The notes: a model not told the origin generated them from the letters alone. 64,000 nt of DNA from Acidobacteriota bacterium (GCA_025350695.1 JANXXI010000188.1:1-64000); one strand, 5' to 3'; counted from the first letter of the stretch, positions 6,823 through 17,443 are shown. Program-made: numbers and translations.

Positions 6823-9252
6823 TTGAAGACTAAAAACGGTGCCGCACATCCCATACTGCTTATTACTCCGTTACTGGTCTCGCTGCTAACCAGTTCTTCC
6901 CGTCCTACGCGTCTTTCCCCTTCGACAACCGAACAGAATTCCACTCTTTGGAACGGCCCCGAATTTCAAGCCATCAAGAATAGGGCTAAAGCGTTCGTCA
7001 AGGATGGCCGCTTAAGGGAGGCCGCTACCCTTTATGAATCGGGCTTCGAACAAGCGCGATCGAGCGGTGACAGGGTTTCCCAGGCGCGATTCCTTAGCAA
7101 TCTCGGGTCGATTCGTTTAGGCATACTCGATTTCCGGTCCGCCGCCGAAACTTATATCAAGGCTCTCGAAGCCGCTGATTCGGTCCAGGACGAGAGAACG
7201 CGCTACGCGACCCTAATAATGTTATCTTCCCTTTATCTCAATCATGGGGATCTCGATTCGGCCGCGACTACCGCCGCCAAAGCGGTAGCGACTTTTAGCG
7301 ATCAGGAGCCTGCTCACTTTACTTCCTACGTGTATGCCCAGTTAGGTCAACTAGAGTTTCGCAAGAACAACACCGCAAAGGCCGAGTCCTATTTCAACAA
7401 AGCGATTTCCTTAGCGGCCAAAGAAAAGGATCTTGACACCGAAACCTTCGTCATGAATCAATACGGCTTTGAACTGACAAGATACGGCGACCTCCAGAAA
7501 GCGGAGCAGGTCCTGAGTCAAGCCTACCAGCTGCGGAAAAATAGTAAGGGCGCCGATCTTTGCCCTTCCTTCAGCAACATTGGAGTGTTGCGATTCAAGC
7601 AAGGCCAATTCAAAGTTGCGGTCGATTGGCTCAACTCCGCTGCTGCTTGCAAAAGCTTCACACCCATACAAACCAGGCAGATGCTGCACTATCGCGGATT
7701 GGCCCATCACGCCATGGGGAACAACCGCTTGGCTCTGCTTGACCTGACTGCCGCCCTCGATCAAATTCGACTTTGGAAGTTGCAGGCCATTCCCGTTGAC
7801 GGCTTGCGAGCAAAGGCCGAAGAAGAATTACAGGAAGTCTACGATTCCTATCTTTCCGTAGTCGCCGACGAGACATCACTTCGCTCCAACCCCGATCTGG
7901 TATGGGAAAGTCTTTTCCTCGCCCAGGAAAATCATGCCTGGAGCTTCCGCGAGTTACGACGGCAGGCCAATCAAGCTTATCTCCCAACTGAGTATTTTGA
8001 AGTGATGGACCAATTAAGGCACACCGAAAGCTCGATTGCTTCCACCGGACACTCGTTAGATCTAACCAAACGAGCAGCTTCCCTCAAGCTCAGATTGCGC
8101 GAACTGGTACTAAAACAAGGGTTCGCCCAGCTTGATCTTTCTCCCACTGCTTCCTTTGCCTTCAAGGCAAAACTCCTCAATTCGCTCCGTCCCGACGAAG
8201 CTTTGATCAGTTTCCATATCTCTGCCGAAGGGTCCATGGTTTGGGCCGTAACAAAGGAAGGTATCACCCTCCGGCGTTTGGCCGCTCAGAAAGAAATCCG
8301 AACGCAAGTGGAACAGTTTGTGCTTTCGGTGAGAGAGGATAAAGGGTTGGAGGATGCCGGCCGCCAACTGTTTTCGTCTCTATTTGGCCAGATCCACTCG
8401 AAAGTGGAAGGGAAAAAGCACTGGCTCTTGATTCTCGATCGCGACCTTTTTTCCGTTCCGTTCGCCGGGCTCTCCCTTCCCGGCCCCGCTAGATTCCTAG
8501 CCGAAGACCACTCCCTGCGCATTATGCCAGGTGTCTTTCTTCAACAAGAAGACACCGCCTCAGCCCCTCCCTCCGATGGATTCCTCGGAGTTGCCGACGC
8601 CATCTACAATCGGGCCGACTCCCGCTTCCAAAACAGGAACTCCACCTTCGCCAAGGTCGAATATCCACTGCCTCGCCTTCCGGCCACGGCGGTGGAAATA
8701 TCGAAATGTGCCCTGAAATTTAGGCCCACCGGAACGATCGATCTTCTGACAGGCGAGCAGGCGACCCCCAACAGCCTTCGTGCCGCTTTGTCTCGTAATC
8801 CAACTGTGATCCACATCGCAGCTCATTTCGTAATGGAAAATCTGCCCGGCGCCGAGCCGTCTCTCGCCCTCGGAGTTAACCCCCAAGGTATTCCTGAACT
8901 GCTATCTCCTAACGAGACGGCGACACTAAACACTCACGCTAGGTTAGTCGTGCTCAATGGGTGCAATTCAGGGAACGGCCCAGGCCGCCGCGGCAGTGGA
9001 TTAATGGGACTCACCCGAGCCTGGCTCGCCGCCGGAGCCCAGACGACAATTGCTAGTCTTTGGCCAACACCGGACGATACGGGCGAATTGTTCTCTGGGC
9101 TTTATGAACGTATTTCCGATCAAAAGGAAAATCTAAATCCCCTCCAAATTGCCGAAGCACTCCGCCAGTCACAGTTAAGCTGTTTGCGTTCAAACTCGTT
9201 TCGAAACAAACCCAAATATTGGTCCGCGTTTTTTGTTGTTGGGAAAGGATAA
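6823..9252 (+). CDS. Secreted/anchored TPR-CHAT caspase-like protease
   Basis: 809 residues from the TTG at 6823, which has AAAGGAAC five to six bases upstream; a TTG at 6802 is the alternative. The N-terminus has a Lys-rich start and a hydrophobic stretch PILLITPLLVSLL, a signal peptide or anchor. Residues about 50-350 form TPR repeats (for example RAKAFVKDGRLREAATLYE). The C-terminal CHAT domain (about 470-809) carries the caspase-like dyad: His in HIAAHF near residue 668 and Cys in LNGCNSG near 714, followed by IASLWPTPD. CHAT proteases cleave specific protein partners. The next two genes encode an ECF sigma factor and a membrane zinc-finger anti-sigma factor, so a target in that signalling circuit is an attractive inference. 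Confidence 0.85.
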   Translation: MKTKNGAAHPILLITPLLVSLLTSSSRPTRLSPSTTEQNSTLWNGPEFQAIKNRAKAFVKDGRLREAATLYESGFEQARSSGDRVSQARFLSNLGSIRLGILDFRSAAETYIKALEAADSVQDERTRYATLIMLSSLYLNHGDLDSAATTAAKAVATFSDQEPAHFTSYVYAQLGQLEFRKNNTAKAESYFNKAISLAAKEKDLDTETFVMNQYGFELTRYGDLQKAEQVLSQAYQLRKNSKGADLCPSFSNIGVLRFKQGQFKVAVDWLNSAAACKSFTPIQTRQMLHYRGLAHHAMGNNRLALLDLTAALDQIRLWKLQAIPVDGLRAKAEEELQEVYDSYLSVVADETSLRSNPDLVWESLFLAQENHAWSFRELRRQANQAYLPTEYFEVMDQLRHTESSIASTGHSLDLTKRAASLKLRLRELVLKQGFAQLDLSPTASFAFKAKLLNSLRPDEALISFHISAEGSMVWAVTKEGITLRRLAAQKEIRTQVEQFVLSVREDKGLEDAGRQLFSSLFGQIHSKVEGKKHWLLILDRDLFSVPFAGLSLPGPARFLAEDHSLRIMPGVFLQQEDTASAPPSDGFLGVADAIYNRADSRFQNRNSTFAKVEYPLPRLPATAVEISKCALKFRPTGTIDLLTGEQATPNSLRAALSRNPTVIHIAAHFVMENLPGAEPSLALGVNPQGIPELLSPNETATLNTHARLVVLNGCNSGNGPGRRGSGLMGLTRAWLAAGAQTTIASLWPTPDDTGELFSGLYERISDQKENLNPLQIAEALRQSQLSCLRSNSFRNKPKYWSAFFVVGKG

Positions 9253-9259
9253 GATAAGG

Positions 9260-9952
9260 ATGCCTTTGATGCTTGAAATCGGAAACGATACCTCCGACAC
9301 GGTAGATCACCCGGAACCCAATCGAACAGAAGCGGAAACACAAGTTTCCAACGTCGATTGGTCGAAGCTGGTTGAGAAAATCCGCGAGGACGATCCATCG
9401 GGTATGGAAGAACTGTACTCCATGTTTTCCAGGGGAATTAGGCTCTACCTTTGCAGGCAGCTCGGTTTGCAGGAACTCGATGACAAGGTCCACGATACTT
9501 TCCTTATCGTAATCAACGCCATCAAGAAAGGGGAACTTCGCGAGCCCGAACGGCTAATGGGGTTTGTTCGAACGGTCGTCCGGCGCCAAGTGGCCTCCCA
9601 CATCGATCAGATCGTAAACCTTCGTAACAACCACCTGGATATTCAGAACGGAGTCCGCATTGTCGACGGCCGCCGCAATCCCGAATCGCAGATTCTTGAT
9701 GAGGAGAAGGTCTCGATTATGGAGGAGGTTCTAGCGGGTATCTCCCGAAGAGACAGGGAAATTCTCATTCGATTCTACTTGCATGAACAGCCGCAAGAGC
9801 AGATCTGTGAAGAAATGGCCTTAACAGATACCCAGTTTCGGCTCCTAAAGTCCCGCGCCAAAGCCCGCTTTGGGGTATTGGGCCGGAAAAGGTTGGGTAG
9901 GAAAAATCCTGAAAACAAAAGTATGAGAGCTTCTGCCTCCTCATCCGACTAA
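9260..9952 (+). CDS. ECF-family RNA polymerase sigma factor
   Basis: About 230 residues from ATG 9260 (AAAGGA 10 bases upstream); ATG 9269 with TAAGGA eight bases upstream is equally likely. Region sigma-2 spans about residues 40-115 (DPSGMEELYSMFSRGIRLYL, then DDKVHDTFLIV, then RLMGFVRTVVRRQV). Region sigma-4 spans about 155-210 (LAGISRRDREILIRFYLHEQ, QICEEMALTDTQFRLLKSRA), a helix-turn-helix for -35 recognition. The gene begins within a few bases of the CHAT stop codon, so the two are co-transcribed. The basic C-terminal tail GRKRLGRKNPENK is unusual. It probably drives a stress-type regulon controlled by the anti-sigma factor downstream. Confidence 0.88.
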   Translation: MPLMLEIGNDTSDTVDHPEPNRTEAETQVSNVDWSKLVEKIREDDPSGMEELYSMFSRGIRLYLCRQLGLQELDDKVHDTFLIVINAIKKGELREPERLMGFVRTVVRRQVASHIDQIVNLRNNHLDIQNGVRIVDGRRNPESQILDEEKVSIMEEVLAGISRRDREILIRFYLHEQPQEQICEEMALTDTQFRLLKSRAKARFGVLGRKRLGRKNPENKSMRASASSSD

Positions 9953-10034
9953 TACATTGAGGGTCTCGGAAATACAAGTAATTATGAGAAGGCCCCAGGT
10001 AGTCTTTGGATCAAAACTTGAGGAGAATGGACAA

Positions 10035-10655
10035 ATGGTCGCTGGTGCGCACTTAACCGAAGAACAAATTGAGCAATATGCAATGGGGAAGCTCTCCCCT
10101 AACTGTTGCGAAGACTTAGAAGAACACCTTCTCATCTGTGAAAGCTGTCAACTTTCGCTTGAGGAAACCGATACCTATTTGGTCCACATGAAAGCGGCTT
10201 CCGCTCGTGTCTTAGAAGCGAAGGAGCAACCTTCAGTGTGGGACAACATTAGGGGCGGACTGTCTCAATGGATGGCCAAGCCCCTGCCTGTCTTCGCCGG
10301 TTTGGCATGCGCCGCGGCGATTGCTATCGTGTTGATCGCTCCACGCCCTTCCCCCGAGTCGCCACAACAGGTGACGTTGGAATCGTTGCGCGGCGGACAG
10401 GCTGAGGCGCCTTTCGTCGAGGCCAAAAGGGCCATACAATTTTCACTCGATGCAACCGGCTTGCCCGAGTCGCCTTCCTACACGGCGAACATCGTCGACG
10501 AATCCGGGAAGTTAGTACACGAAGCCCCGGCAACCCGCTCTAACGAGACGGTCGCCGTTCGTTCCGCAGCCGGTTTGCCGGCCGGAAAATTCATGATCCG
10601 CATTCTCGATTCGAAACTCGAACTCTTGCGCGAATACGCTATTTCCGTTAAGTAG
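10035..10655 (+). CDS. Zinc-finger (zf-HC2) membrane anti-sigma factor
   Basis: 206 residues from ATG 10035, preceded by AGGAG nine bases upstream; the frame stays open back to a TTG at 9957, but the domain starts here. EEHLLICESC provides the HxxxCxxC zinc motif of anti-sigma domains at about residues 31-41. A single membrane helix lies near 80-98 (PVFAGLACAAAIAIVLIAP) and an extracytoplasmic beta-rich domain follows. The order sigma factor then anti-sigma factor is standard for ECF pairs. The extracytoplasmic part would sense the signal or be a protease target. Its possible cleavage by the upstream CHAT protease is inference. Confidence 0.82.
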   Translation: MVAGAHLTEEQIEQYAMGKLSPNCCEDLEEHLLICESCQLSLEETDTYLVHMKAASARVLEAKEQPSVWDNIRGGLSQWMAKPLPVFAGLACAAAIAIVLIAPRPSPESPQQVTLESLRGGQAEAPFVEAKRAIQFSLDATGLPESPSYTANIVDESGKLVHEAPATRSNETVAVRSAAGLPAGKFMIRILDSKLELLREYAISVK

Positions 10656-10733
10656 GCCATAAAAACCGTAGAGCGTAAAGTCTGCGCGACCAATCGCAAC
10701 CTGTTGGTAACCCTTGACCGACCAGGATTATGG

Positions 10734-10748
10734 AATAACATTGTTATT
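10734..10748 (+). promoter_or_regulatory. Operator-like palindrome upstream of mazE
   Basis: AATAACA (10734-10740), one spacer base, TGTTATT (10742-10748): a perfect 7-bp-arm palindrome ending 12 bases before the GTG start of the antitoxin. Toxin-antitoxin operons of this class are normally autoregulated by the antitoxin binding a palindrome in this position, so it is a good candidate operator. Confidence 0.5.
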
Positions 10749-10760
10749 ACGACGTGGGCC

Positions 10761-11015
10761 GTGCACGTAAACATTCGACAGATCGGGAACTCCCCCGGAG
10801 TCGTCATTCCGAAACCGTTACTTGCGCAACTGGGTTTGGACCCAAAGGCTGGAGTGGAAATGACGATCGAGGATGGCGCATTGGTGCTGCGGAGGCCCGC
10901 AAGTCCTGTTCGGAGAGGTTGGGCCGAGGCTGCCAGGATTATCGCGGCATCTGGCGAAGATGAACTCGTGTTGGGAGAATTTGGTAATGCGGAGGATTCG
11001 GAGTTAGTCTGGTGA
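10761..11015 (+). CDS. mazE: MazE-type antitoxin (AbrB/SpoVT fold)
   Basis: 84 residues from GTG 10761. The swapped-hairpin DNA-binding signature is clear at the start: VNIRQIGNSPGVVIPKPLLA, followed by LGLDPKAGVEMTIEDGALVLR. The acidic C-terminal tail GEDELVLGEFGNAEDSELVW would wrap around the toxin. The stop overlaps the mazF GTG by four bases. A longer frame to a TTG at 10704 would run through the palindromic operator and is rejected. It neutralises MazF and represses the operon. Confidence 0.85.
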   Translation: MHVNIRQIGNSPGVVIPKPLLAQLGLDPKAGVEMTIEDGALVLRRPASPVRRGWAEAARIIAASGEDELVLGEFGNAEDSELVW

Positions 11016-11329
11016 CGCGTGGAGAGATTTGGTTGGTGAATTTTGATTCAACTGTCGGGAGCGAAATCAGGAAGACACGTCCGTGCGTTGTTGTGTCTCC
11101 CGCCGAAATGCACGATCAACTGCGCACCGTACTCGTCGCCCCCATGACTACGGCAGGGCGCGAGGCGCCGTTCCGAATTGGTGTCAATCATGGTGGCCGG
11201 AAAGGTCTAATCCTGCTCGATCAGGTTCGTGCAGTAGACAAGACCCAGCTGTCGAAAAAACTTGGAATAGTCACCGCAAAGAGGCTCGCCGCCACATTGA
11301 GAACGCTGCAAGCGGTATTCGCGGAATAA
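11012..11329 (+). CDS. mazF: MazF-type mRNA interferase toxin
   Basis: 105 residues with GTG start overlapping the mazE stop (GTGA). It begins TRGEIWLVNFDSTVGSEI, then RPCVVVSPAEMHD, VAPMTT and LILLDQVRAVDKTQL, the conserved blocks of the PemK/MazF endoribonuclease fold; the Arg after GEI/STVG..KTRP contacts RNA in the family. Full length. It would cleave mRNA at short sequence motifs when MazE is degraded. Confidence 0.9.
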   Translation: MTRGEIWLVNFDSTVGSEIRKTRPCVVVSPAEMHDQLRTVLVAPMTTAGREAPFRIGVNHGGRKGLILLDQVRAVDKTQLSKKLGIVTAKRLAATLRTLQAVFAE

Positions 11330-11387
11330 GCTCATTCAAGGCGTGTCCCTCCCCAGCTCAATCCCATTGCCCCTTTGGAGTAGACAC

Positions 11388-11582
11388 ATGTTGAAAGATA
11401 TCGTCTCTGTGAATCCGATTGGCGGCCACCGTTTGCACCTATGCTTTGAAGATGGTGTCGAGGGTGTCGTCGATCTCGGATCAGTCATCAGATTCCGGGA
11501 ATCTTTGCCCCCCACGACCTTGTATCCCGCCAATGCCTCATCGGCCCGCCCGGGGGCAACAGAATTCAAGCCACTGGAATAA
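11388..11582 (+). CDS. DUF2442-type small protein, possibly frameshifted
   Basis: 64 residues from ATG 11388 (GGAG seven bases upstream). The first 40 residues (DIVSVNPIGGHRLHLCFEDG, then VVDLGSVIRF) match the start of DUF2442 proteins, which often accompany DUF4160 in toxin-antitoxin-like pairs. No DUF4160 gene is adjacent. The remaining residues are unlike the family. After the C-run at 11508-11513 another frame continues open to a stop just before the next gene, so a one-base slip is possible. Function unknown. Confidence 0.5.
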   Translation: MLKDIVSVNPIGGHRLHLCFEDGVEGVVDLGSVIRFRESLPPTTLYPANASSARPGATEFKPLE

Positions 11583-11634
11583 CGATTCAAAATGAGCGTG
11601 GCATCGACCCTGTTGCATAATAGAGATTAAACCT

Positions 11635-11949
11635 ATGAGCCAGACGCTCCAACTCGGCGACACGCTGATCGACCGTGCATCGCTCGCTAAAATTTGTCTC
11701 CATTACGGAATCAAAGAGCTTTCCCTATTCGGGTCCGCAGTTCGGGGGGAGATGAATTCGGAAAGCGACATCGACATAATGGTGGAATTCGAGCCGGCTG
11801 CCCGGATCGGTTTGATAAAATTCGAATCGCTCGTCGAGGAGTTGGAATCTCTGGCCGGACGAAGGGTCGATCTGGTTACCAAGCGCGGGCTGAAGCCTTG
11901 GGTACGCCCCCAGGTCCTCAAGGATGCCCTTGTCATCTATGCGGCATGA
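11635..11949 (+). CDS. MNT-domain nucleotidyltransferase (MntA-like antitoxin), HEPN partner absent
   Basis: 104 residues. The nucleotidyltransferase signature LFGSAVRGEMNSESDIDIMV at about 32-51 contains GS and the DxD metal ligands, and a third acidic residue lies in RRVDLVT near 79. Such minimal nucleotidyltransferases normally sit upstream of a HEPN RNase toxin and AMPylate it. Here no HEPN reading frame follows in any frame before the converging gene at 12159, so the gene appears orphaned. Preceded within 50 bases by the DUF2442 gene, making a small toxin-antitoxin-rich patch with mazEF. Confidence 0.8.
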   Translation: MSQTLQLGDTLIDRASLAKICLHYGIKELSLFGSAVRGEMNSESDIDIMVEFEPAARIGLIKFESLVEELESLAGRRVDLVTKRGLKPWVRPQVLKDALVIYAA

Positions 11950-12158
11950 GAGGCTGAAAAGACGCACGATTCCCTGGGATTTGCCTCCTGTAAATTCCAC
12001 AATGACTGGATTGCCTTCCTCACTGGTGGGGAATTCAGCGTGGCGGAAGTAGAGTTGGAGACACTACGAAATTCAATGATCCTCGTTTCGACACTTTACT
12101 CCTCTGCGCTTCACTTCCCCCAGCCAAGTGAACACTCTTGATTCCTGCGAAATAACCA

Positions 12159-12815
12159 CTAAAAAACCCGCCGCTTTAGCTTCTCAATTGTGAACTTAGC
12201 CGTGTCGGCAACAGCCATCACGGCCATCACCCCAGCCTGCACAGGGTCGGTAACCACCAGATCCGCCGCATCGGGCACACTTCCCGCCATATTCAGACTG
12301 ATAACCAAAAGCCCGCGCTCTCTCACTTCCCGAACGGCCAGCTCAATCTGTCCGCCCATCAACGAGCCGGCCAACACCAGCGCCTTTGCCCTAGGCAACC
12401 TGCTAACCGCACGCACGGCTTCCGCCAATGGCGTCTCACCAACTAGCGGAATCGTATCCACCGAAATCTTTTCTCCACGGATATTGTGCCGATCCGCCTC
12501 GGAAATAGCGCCGATCGCCACTTGCCCAACCTGCGCCCCGCCACCCATGATGATGATCCGCTTGCCATAGATCTTCTGCATCGTCTCGAAGCGTTCAACC
12601 ACACTGACGATTTCCAGCTTTCGCAATTCTTCGAACATGCCTTCCGGGTCGCCCGGCGTCGTAACCTCGAAATAGACGCGTGATTCCGGTTGGCTTTCGA
12701 GTATCGCCACTTGGGATATGTCGCCCTTATGCGCGGCAATGACGCCGGTCAGTTGATGCAGCACACCGGTGCCGTTCCGGCCACGGACAACGAAGGCAAT
12801 GGTTTCCAGTTCCAT
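12159..12815 (-). CDS. ACT-domain protein of the DUF5612 type
   Basis: 218 residues. The N-terminal ACT domain (about 1-75: IAFVVRGRNGTGVLHQLTGV, then GDISQVAILES) is a ligand-binding regulatory fold. The C-terminal part (about 85-218) has IIIMGGGAQVGQVAIGAI and KALVLAGSLMGGQIELAVRE, a Rossmann-like DUF5612 domain. The biochemical role is unknown; ACT domains generally bind amino acids. It starts six bases after the kdsC stop and is co-transcribed with it. Convergent with the MNT gene; the 209 bases between them show no gene. Confidence 0.75.
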   Translation of the reverse strand: MELETIAFVVRGRNGTGVLHQLTGVIAAHKGDISQVAILESQPESRVYFEVTTPGDPEGMFEELRKLEIVSVVERFETMQKIYGKRIIIMGGGAQVGQVAIGAISEADRHNIRGEKISVDTIPLVGETPLAEAVRAVSRLPRAKALVLAGSLMGGQIELAVREVRERGLLVISLNMAGSVPDAADLVVTDPVQAGVMAVMAVADTAKFTIEKLKRRVF

Positions 12816-12821
12816 GATGAT

Positions 12822-13361
12822 TTACCGGATCACTTCATACTTCTTCAGCAATTCATCCCAATGGCCCTTAGACTTCAGAATCAGCTCCGCCACCTCACGT
12901 AACACGCCATGGCCGCCCCCGCCTTGCGTCACAAGATTGGCAATCTGTTTCACCTCAGGCCGAGCATCCGCTGGGCAAACCGAAAACCCTACTCGACGCA
13001 TGATGGTGACATCGGTTAAGTCATCGCCGACGTACACCACCTCATCAGGCGTCACCCCGGCCTTCGCCATGATCTCTTCGTAGATCGGAATCTTTTCGAT
13101 ATGCCCCTGGTAAATGTATTTAAATTTACACTGCTTCGCGCGTTCCTCGGTCGCCGGAGAAACACGGCCGCTAATCAAGCCGCAATCGATGCCATACCAT
13201 CCAAGCCACTGCAGCGAAATACCGTCCTGGGCGTCAAACCCTTTCGTTTCCCACATCTTTCCGTCAGGTCCCGGAACGTTGTACAATTTTCCGTCAGTCA
13301 TGACGCCGTCCACATCAGTTAGGAGCAGACGCACACGCGCCGCGCGTTGTTCAAGTGTCAA
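12822..13361 (-). CDS. kdsC: KDO-8-phosphate phosphatase (HAD family)
   Basis: 179-residue HAD hydrolase of the KdsC (C0) type, which lacks a cap domain and works as a tetramer. Motif I LLTDVDGVMTDG near residues 13-24 holds the nucleophile Asp; GLISGRVSPA is motif II; KAGVTPDEVVYVGDDLTDV gives the conserved Lys region and motif IV. The product removes phosphate from KDO-8-P in lipid A core synthesis, consistent with a Gram-negative envelope. A related specificity (for example N-acylneuraminate-9-phosphatase) cannot be excluded. Divergent from tilS. Confidence 0.85.
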   Translation of the reverse strand: MTLEQRAARVRLLLTDVDGVMTDGKLYNVPGPDGKMWETKGFDAQDGISLQWLGWYGIDCGLISGRVSPATEERAKQCKFKYIYQGHIEKIPIYEEIMAKAGVTPDEVVYVGDDLTDVTIMRRVGFSVCPADARPEVKQIANLVTQGGGGHGVLREVAELILKSKGHWDELLKKYEVIR

Positions 13362-13437
13362 TTTACGTATTTCTCCTGGTGGTCAAAGGATTCCGTCATC
13401 ATTCCGATCGCCGGAGGATTACAATTGAAGTAGCCTC

Positions 13438-14796
13438 GTGGACGTCCTCGACAAAGTCGCCGAATCCATCTCTCGTTATAACATGATTCCCGCCAACTGC
13501 CGCGTGGGGGTCGCTGTTTCCGGTGGAGCGGATTCTACCTTCCTCCTCCAGGCGCTTTGGCAGCTTGGTCATCGCCCTTTAATAGTGCTTCACATCAATC
13601 ATCACCTTCGTGGGAATGAGTCGGCTGCAGACGAAAGTCGTGTTCGCCAAATGGCAAGGCAACAGGGCCTTGAATTCCTCTCCCTCGATTGGTGGTACGG
13701 CCAGCAAAGCAATCTTGAGCAGGCAGCTCGCGATGCCCGCCGCGATTGGTTTACCGAATTAATCGCAACAGACCAAATCGATCGCGTCGCCACCGGACAC
13801 ACAAAGTCCGATCAGGCCGAGACGGTGCTTTTCCGGTTGCTTCGCGGCTCTGGATCACGGGGCCTTGCTGGAGTACTCTCAACCACGCGAGAGGGCATCA
13901 TCCGTCCCCTCATTAATGTGGAACGAGTGGAAATCGAGGATTGGCTCGAAGGTAAGGGTATCGATTGGAGCGAAGACGCCTCCAACCGCGACACGACTCT
14001 AGTCCGCAACCGCATCCGCCACGAACTGCTGCCGCATTTGCGAGACGAATGGAATCCCTCAATCGTGGACGCCCTTAGTCAACTCGCCGAACTCTCCGCC
14101 AGCGAAGAAATCTATTGGCAGGAAGAAATCAACCAAATCCTTCCCAGCGTCTGGAGAAAAATAGGCGGAACCTATGTTGCCACCATCGAACCGCTCGTAA
14201 GTAAGCCGCTCCCAGTGCAACGCCGCTTGCTGCGCGCCATGATCGAGAAGGCCAAAGGCGATCTTCGCCAAATTGACTTCTCTCATATTGAAAATGTCTT
14301 GCTGCTTTTGAACAGTTCGGAAGGTTCGGGCCGGATTCAGATTCCCGGATTAGATGTGTTCCGCTCCTTCGATTGGGTTCGCTTCGCCGAGCCTGGATCG
14401 GATACGCTTGAAGGGCGCGATTATCAGATGCAGGTTCAACTTCCCGGTGAAATGGAGATTCCAAACGGGGCCGGAGTGATTTGCACGGAACTGGTGGACC
14501 TGGAATCCGTCTATACTGAAGGTAGTACTTTAATTGATTTGCAACATGCCGTCAATTCTTTGGTAGTACGGAATTGGAGGCCCGGAGACAGGTATCATCC
14601 AGAGAGTTTTACCGATGAGGTTAAGTTAAAAAACCTCTTTCAAGATCATAGGATCCCCTTATGGGATCGGCGTCATTGGCCGATGATATGCGTGGGCGAA
14701 CAAATCCTTTGGGCCGAACGCTTCGGCGTGGCTAAGGGGTACACCCCTCAGCCGGGATCAAAGCTTGCCATAAAAGTAAGCGTGGTCCGAAAATAG
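13438..14796 (+). CDS. tilS: tRNA(Ile)-lysidine synthase
   Basis: 452 residues, GTG start. The PP-loop SGGADS (residues 28-33) followed by RPLIVLHINHHLRG marks the N-type ATP pyrophosphatase domain, and GHTKSDQAETVLFRLLRGSG is the second TilS signature. A C-terminal TilS domain is present (about 370-452: NWRPGDRYHP, LKNLFQDHRIPLWDR). The enzyme modifies C34 of tRNA-Ile(CAU) to lysidine so it reads AUA. Located just upstream of ftsH, a widespread gene order. Confidence 0.95.
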   Translation: MDVLDKVAESISRYNMIPANCRVGVAVSGGADSTFLLQALWQLGHRPLIVLHINHHLRGNESAADESRVRQMARQQGLEFLSLDWWYGQQSNLEQAARDARRDWFTELIATDQIDRVATGHTKSDQAETVLFRLLRGSGSRGLAGVLSTTREGIIRPLINVERVEIEDWLEGKGIDWSEDASNRDTTLVRNRIRHELLPHLRDEWNPSIVDALSQLAELSASEEIYWQEEINQILPSVWRKIGGTYVATIEPLVSKPLPVQRRLLRAMIEKAKGDLRQIDFSHIENVLLLLNSSEGSGRIQIPGLDVFRSFDWVRFAEPGSDTLEGRDYQMQVQLPGEMEIPNGAGVICTELVDLESVYTEGSTLIDLQHAVNSLVVRNWRPGDRYHPESFTDEVKLKNLFQDHRIPLWDRRHWPMICVGEQILWAERFGVAKGYTPQPGSKLAIKVSVVRK

Positions 14797-14891
14797 GCAA
14801 GTTTTTGGGTAGCAGGTAAACAGTACTGGTGTTTTCAGGACTGGATTGAATCGGTTAGGGACTGTGTGGCGTCTCTATTATTGAGGAACAA

Positions 14892-16804
<1,913 letters not shown>

Positions 16805-16808
<4 letters not shown>

Positions 16809-17443
16809 GCATCCCGCGATTTAATGTGTATATCTTTGATGTCGACGGAACGCTGACAGACAGCGCCGTCGACATTTGCGGTTCTGTCGCGCTGGTTCTG
16901 GAAAAGCACAATCTCCCACCCCAGTCCTTCGAATTTCTTCGCTCCTATATCGGCCGCCATCTTGAGGCGTTGTTTCGCGATCTCGACGCGGACTTGACTC
17001 CCGAAAAGAACGAAGCCATGATCGCCGACTACCGCACCATTTATCACGGCCGTCAGCACACGCTGACTCGCGTTTATCACGGCGTTCCGGAAATGCTTGC
17101 GGGTTTGCCGGGACGCAAGTCTACCGGTACTACAAAGGGTACTCCTGCGACGCGGATCATTCTTGAGAAGTTCGGCTTGCTCCAGCACTTCGAGCATGTG
17201 CAAGGGACCGACGGATTTCCCGCCAAGCCCGAGCCTGATGTGATCTTGAAGACGATCGATCTGTTTGGCGTGAAGCCGGAAGATTGCCTGTATATCGGCG
17301 ATGCATCGGCGGATATGGAAGCAGGCAAACGAGCTGGTGTGGTCGTTTGCGGAGCCGGCTACGGTTACGGCAACCACGAGCACATGCGGAGCTTTGGGCC
17401 AGACTACTGGATCAATTCGCCGCTGGAACTACTTCCGCGCTAG
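16805..17443 (+). CDS. HAD-family phosphatase (phosphoglycolate-phosphatase-like)
   Basis: 212 residues, GTG start overlapping the ftsH stop (GTGA). Motif [14 protein letters not shown] near residues 11-23, a helical cap, a Ser/Thr motif II near 101 ([12 protein letters not shown]), KPEPDVI near 140 and [14 protein letters not shown] near 162 place it with Gph/PpaX-type phosphatases. Likely substrates are 2-phosphoglycolate or pyrophosphate, but specificity cannot be read from sequence. Co-transcribed with ftsH. Its end overlaps the degenerate reading frame on the other strand. Confidence 0.8.

Noticed and set aside
9957-10034. Upstream extension of the anti-sigma gene to TTG 9957
   Set aside because: The extension has no domain residues, and the ATG at 10035 has a good ribosome site.
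10704-10760. Upstream extension of mazE to TTG 10704
   Set aside because: It would be translated through the operator-like palindrome, and the family start is at VNIRQIG.
11938-12048. Possible HEPN toxin after the MNT gene
   Set aside because: A short frame is open, but it carries no RX4-6H-type motif and no helical HEPN pattern.
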